Source of the DNA: Parabacteroides sp. PH5-46
GTDB lineage: Bacteria; Bacteroidota; Bacteroidia; Bacteroidales; Tannerellaceae
Length of the DNA stretch: 64,000 nucleotides
Assembly: GCF_029892785.1 (NCBI RefSeq)
Contig: NZ_JARXXA010000015.1
Span: 1 to 64,000, forward strand
Direction: 5' to 3'
Below the pieces are notes generated by a model. That model worked only from the letters and a program-made list of their open reading frames with translations, had not been told where the DNA came from and ran no database searches. Every line of letters begins with the position of its first letter. Position 1 is the stretch's first letter. The translations under genes and the position numbers were made by a program. Of the stretch, positions 63,503 to 64,000 are shown in pieces.

Positions 63503-64000
63503 TTACTCGCTAATTCGCTTTAGAAGGTCGGTTCTTAGTTGGCTGGCTCCAATTCGGAAATAATCTTTATTCAGCCATTCTTCTCCTAAAATTTCTTTTA
63601 CGATTGTGTAGTATTTTACGGCATCTTCTGCTTTTCTTACGCCGCCTGATACTTTAATCCCTATTTGTGTACCTGTAAGGTCATAATATTGCTTAATCAC
63701 CTGACACATAATATATACTGACTCTGGTGTTGCACCTGTGTACTCTTTTCCTGTGGATGTCTTTAATATGTCTGCGCCCGAGTATATAGCGAGTATAGCC
63801 GCTCTCTGTATGTCATCGGGCGTGTTCAATGCTCCGGTTTCCAGGATTACCTTTAACGTAGCCTCTTGACAGCTGGATTTTATTTCCTGTATTTCTTCTG
63901 CAAGTTCCTGATAGTTTTTTTCGAGTAGATATCCTACGTTAATGACTGTATCCACTTCTTCGGCTCCATGCATGACAGCCAAGGCTACTTCAGCGATCTT
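63503..64000 (-). CDS. deoC: deoxyribose-phosphate aldolase, C-terminal part
   Basis: The reading frame is open through the window edge (KIAEVALAVMHGAEEVDTVINVG), so the start lies beyond 64000 and about 165 residues are visible. DeoC features: HGAEEVDTVINVGYLL, VILETGAL, the Schiff-base lysine in ADILKTSTGKEYTGATPESV, and GIKVSGGVRKAEDAVKYY. It cleaves 2-deoxyribose-5-phosphate to acetaldehyde and glyceraldehyde-3-phosphate in deoxynucleoside catabolism. Confidence 0.93.
   Translation of the reverse strand, partial: KIAEVALAVMHGAEEVDTVINVGYLLEKNYQELAEEIQEIKSSCQEATLKVILETGALNTPDDIQRAAILAIYSGADILKTSTGKEYTGATPESVYIMCQVIKQYYDLTGTQIGIKVSGGVRKAEDAVKYYTIVKEILGEEWLNKDYFRIGASQLRTDLLKRISE

Overview
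The window reads as chromosomal DNA of a Bacteroidales bacterium, most likely Parabacteroides or a close relative in the Tannerellaceae/Dysgonomonadaceae. The reasons are moderate GC, many promoters of the Bacteroidetes type (TAnnTTTG in the -7 region), families largely confined to the phylum (DUF4252, DUF4294, DUF3836, TPR-AraC hybrid regulators, FtsX-type permeases encoded alone), and clear type IX secretion (T9SS) signs: a PorZ-like protein and two large secreted proteins with T9SS-type C-terminal sorting domains. The genus is an inference. I see no rRNA, tRNA, CRISPR array, transposase or intact prophage.

Layout. 0-1.2 kb: a truncated metallo-beta-lactamase-fold gene coupled to a PD-(D/E)XK nuclease-like gene. 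1.2-7.7 kb: a 1501-residue Pmp-like adhesin followed upstream by a TPR/AraC membrane regulator. 7.8-12.2 kb: an exported Gfo/Idh/MocA oxidoreductase, an isomerase-fold lipoprotein, and a biotin-dependent carboxyltransferase. 12.3-18.8 kb, minus strand: FtsX-type permease, GH29 fucosidase, Na/Pi cotransporter. 18.9-26.7 kb: nucleoside kinase, DMT transporter, KilA-N protein, yaaA, DUF456, uvrA. 26.8-29.5 kb: three tandem DUF2975 membrane proteins with a small Cro/CI-type regulator behind a two-site operator, then a DUF3836 secreted protein. 29.6-36.9 kb: a T9SS-exported serine protease, a helix-hairpin-helix/barrel protein and its outer-membrane partner, DUF4294, and an SpoU methyltransferase. 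37.4-45 kb: nadA and the minus-strand run leuS-yitT-rdgB-porZ. 45.3-53.3 kb: a DUF4132-like protein, mutS, and an ECF sigma / membrane anti-sigma candidate / two DUF4252 cluster. 53.4-57.7 kb: an unsaturated-uronate operon (GH88, DUF2264, kduI, beta-propeller protein). 57.8-64 kb: ychF, a satP-like transporter, polA, a polyprenyl synthase and the end of deoC.

The most unusual signal is between genes. At six places there are short arrays of degenerate repeats with a strict 21-22 bp period. The words differ from place to place, but within each place they recur in direct and inverted orientation and are rich in dyads. Two of these arrays form the core of a diverged dispersed element of about 400-460 bp (14.84-15.24 kb and 48.20-48.66 kb, opposite orientation). 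A second, GC-rich palindromic repeat lies between two genes of the uronate operon and also sits in frame inside the DMT transporter gene. These are the features most worth following up.

Most genes are housekeeping or standard Bacteroidales surface and carbohydrate functions. Function calls rest on recognising motifs by eye; no database search was possible.
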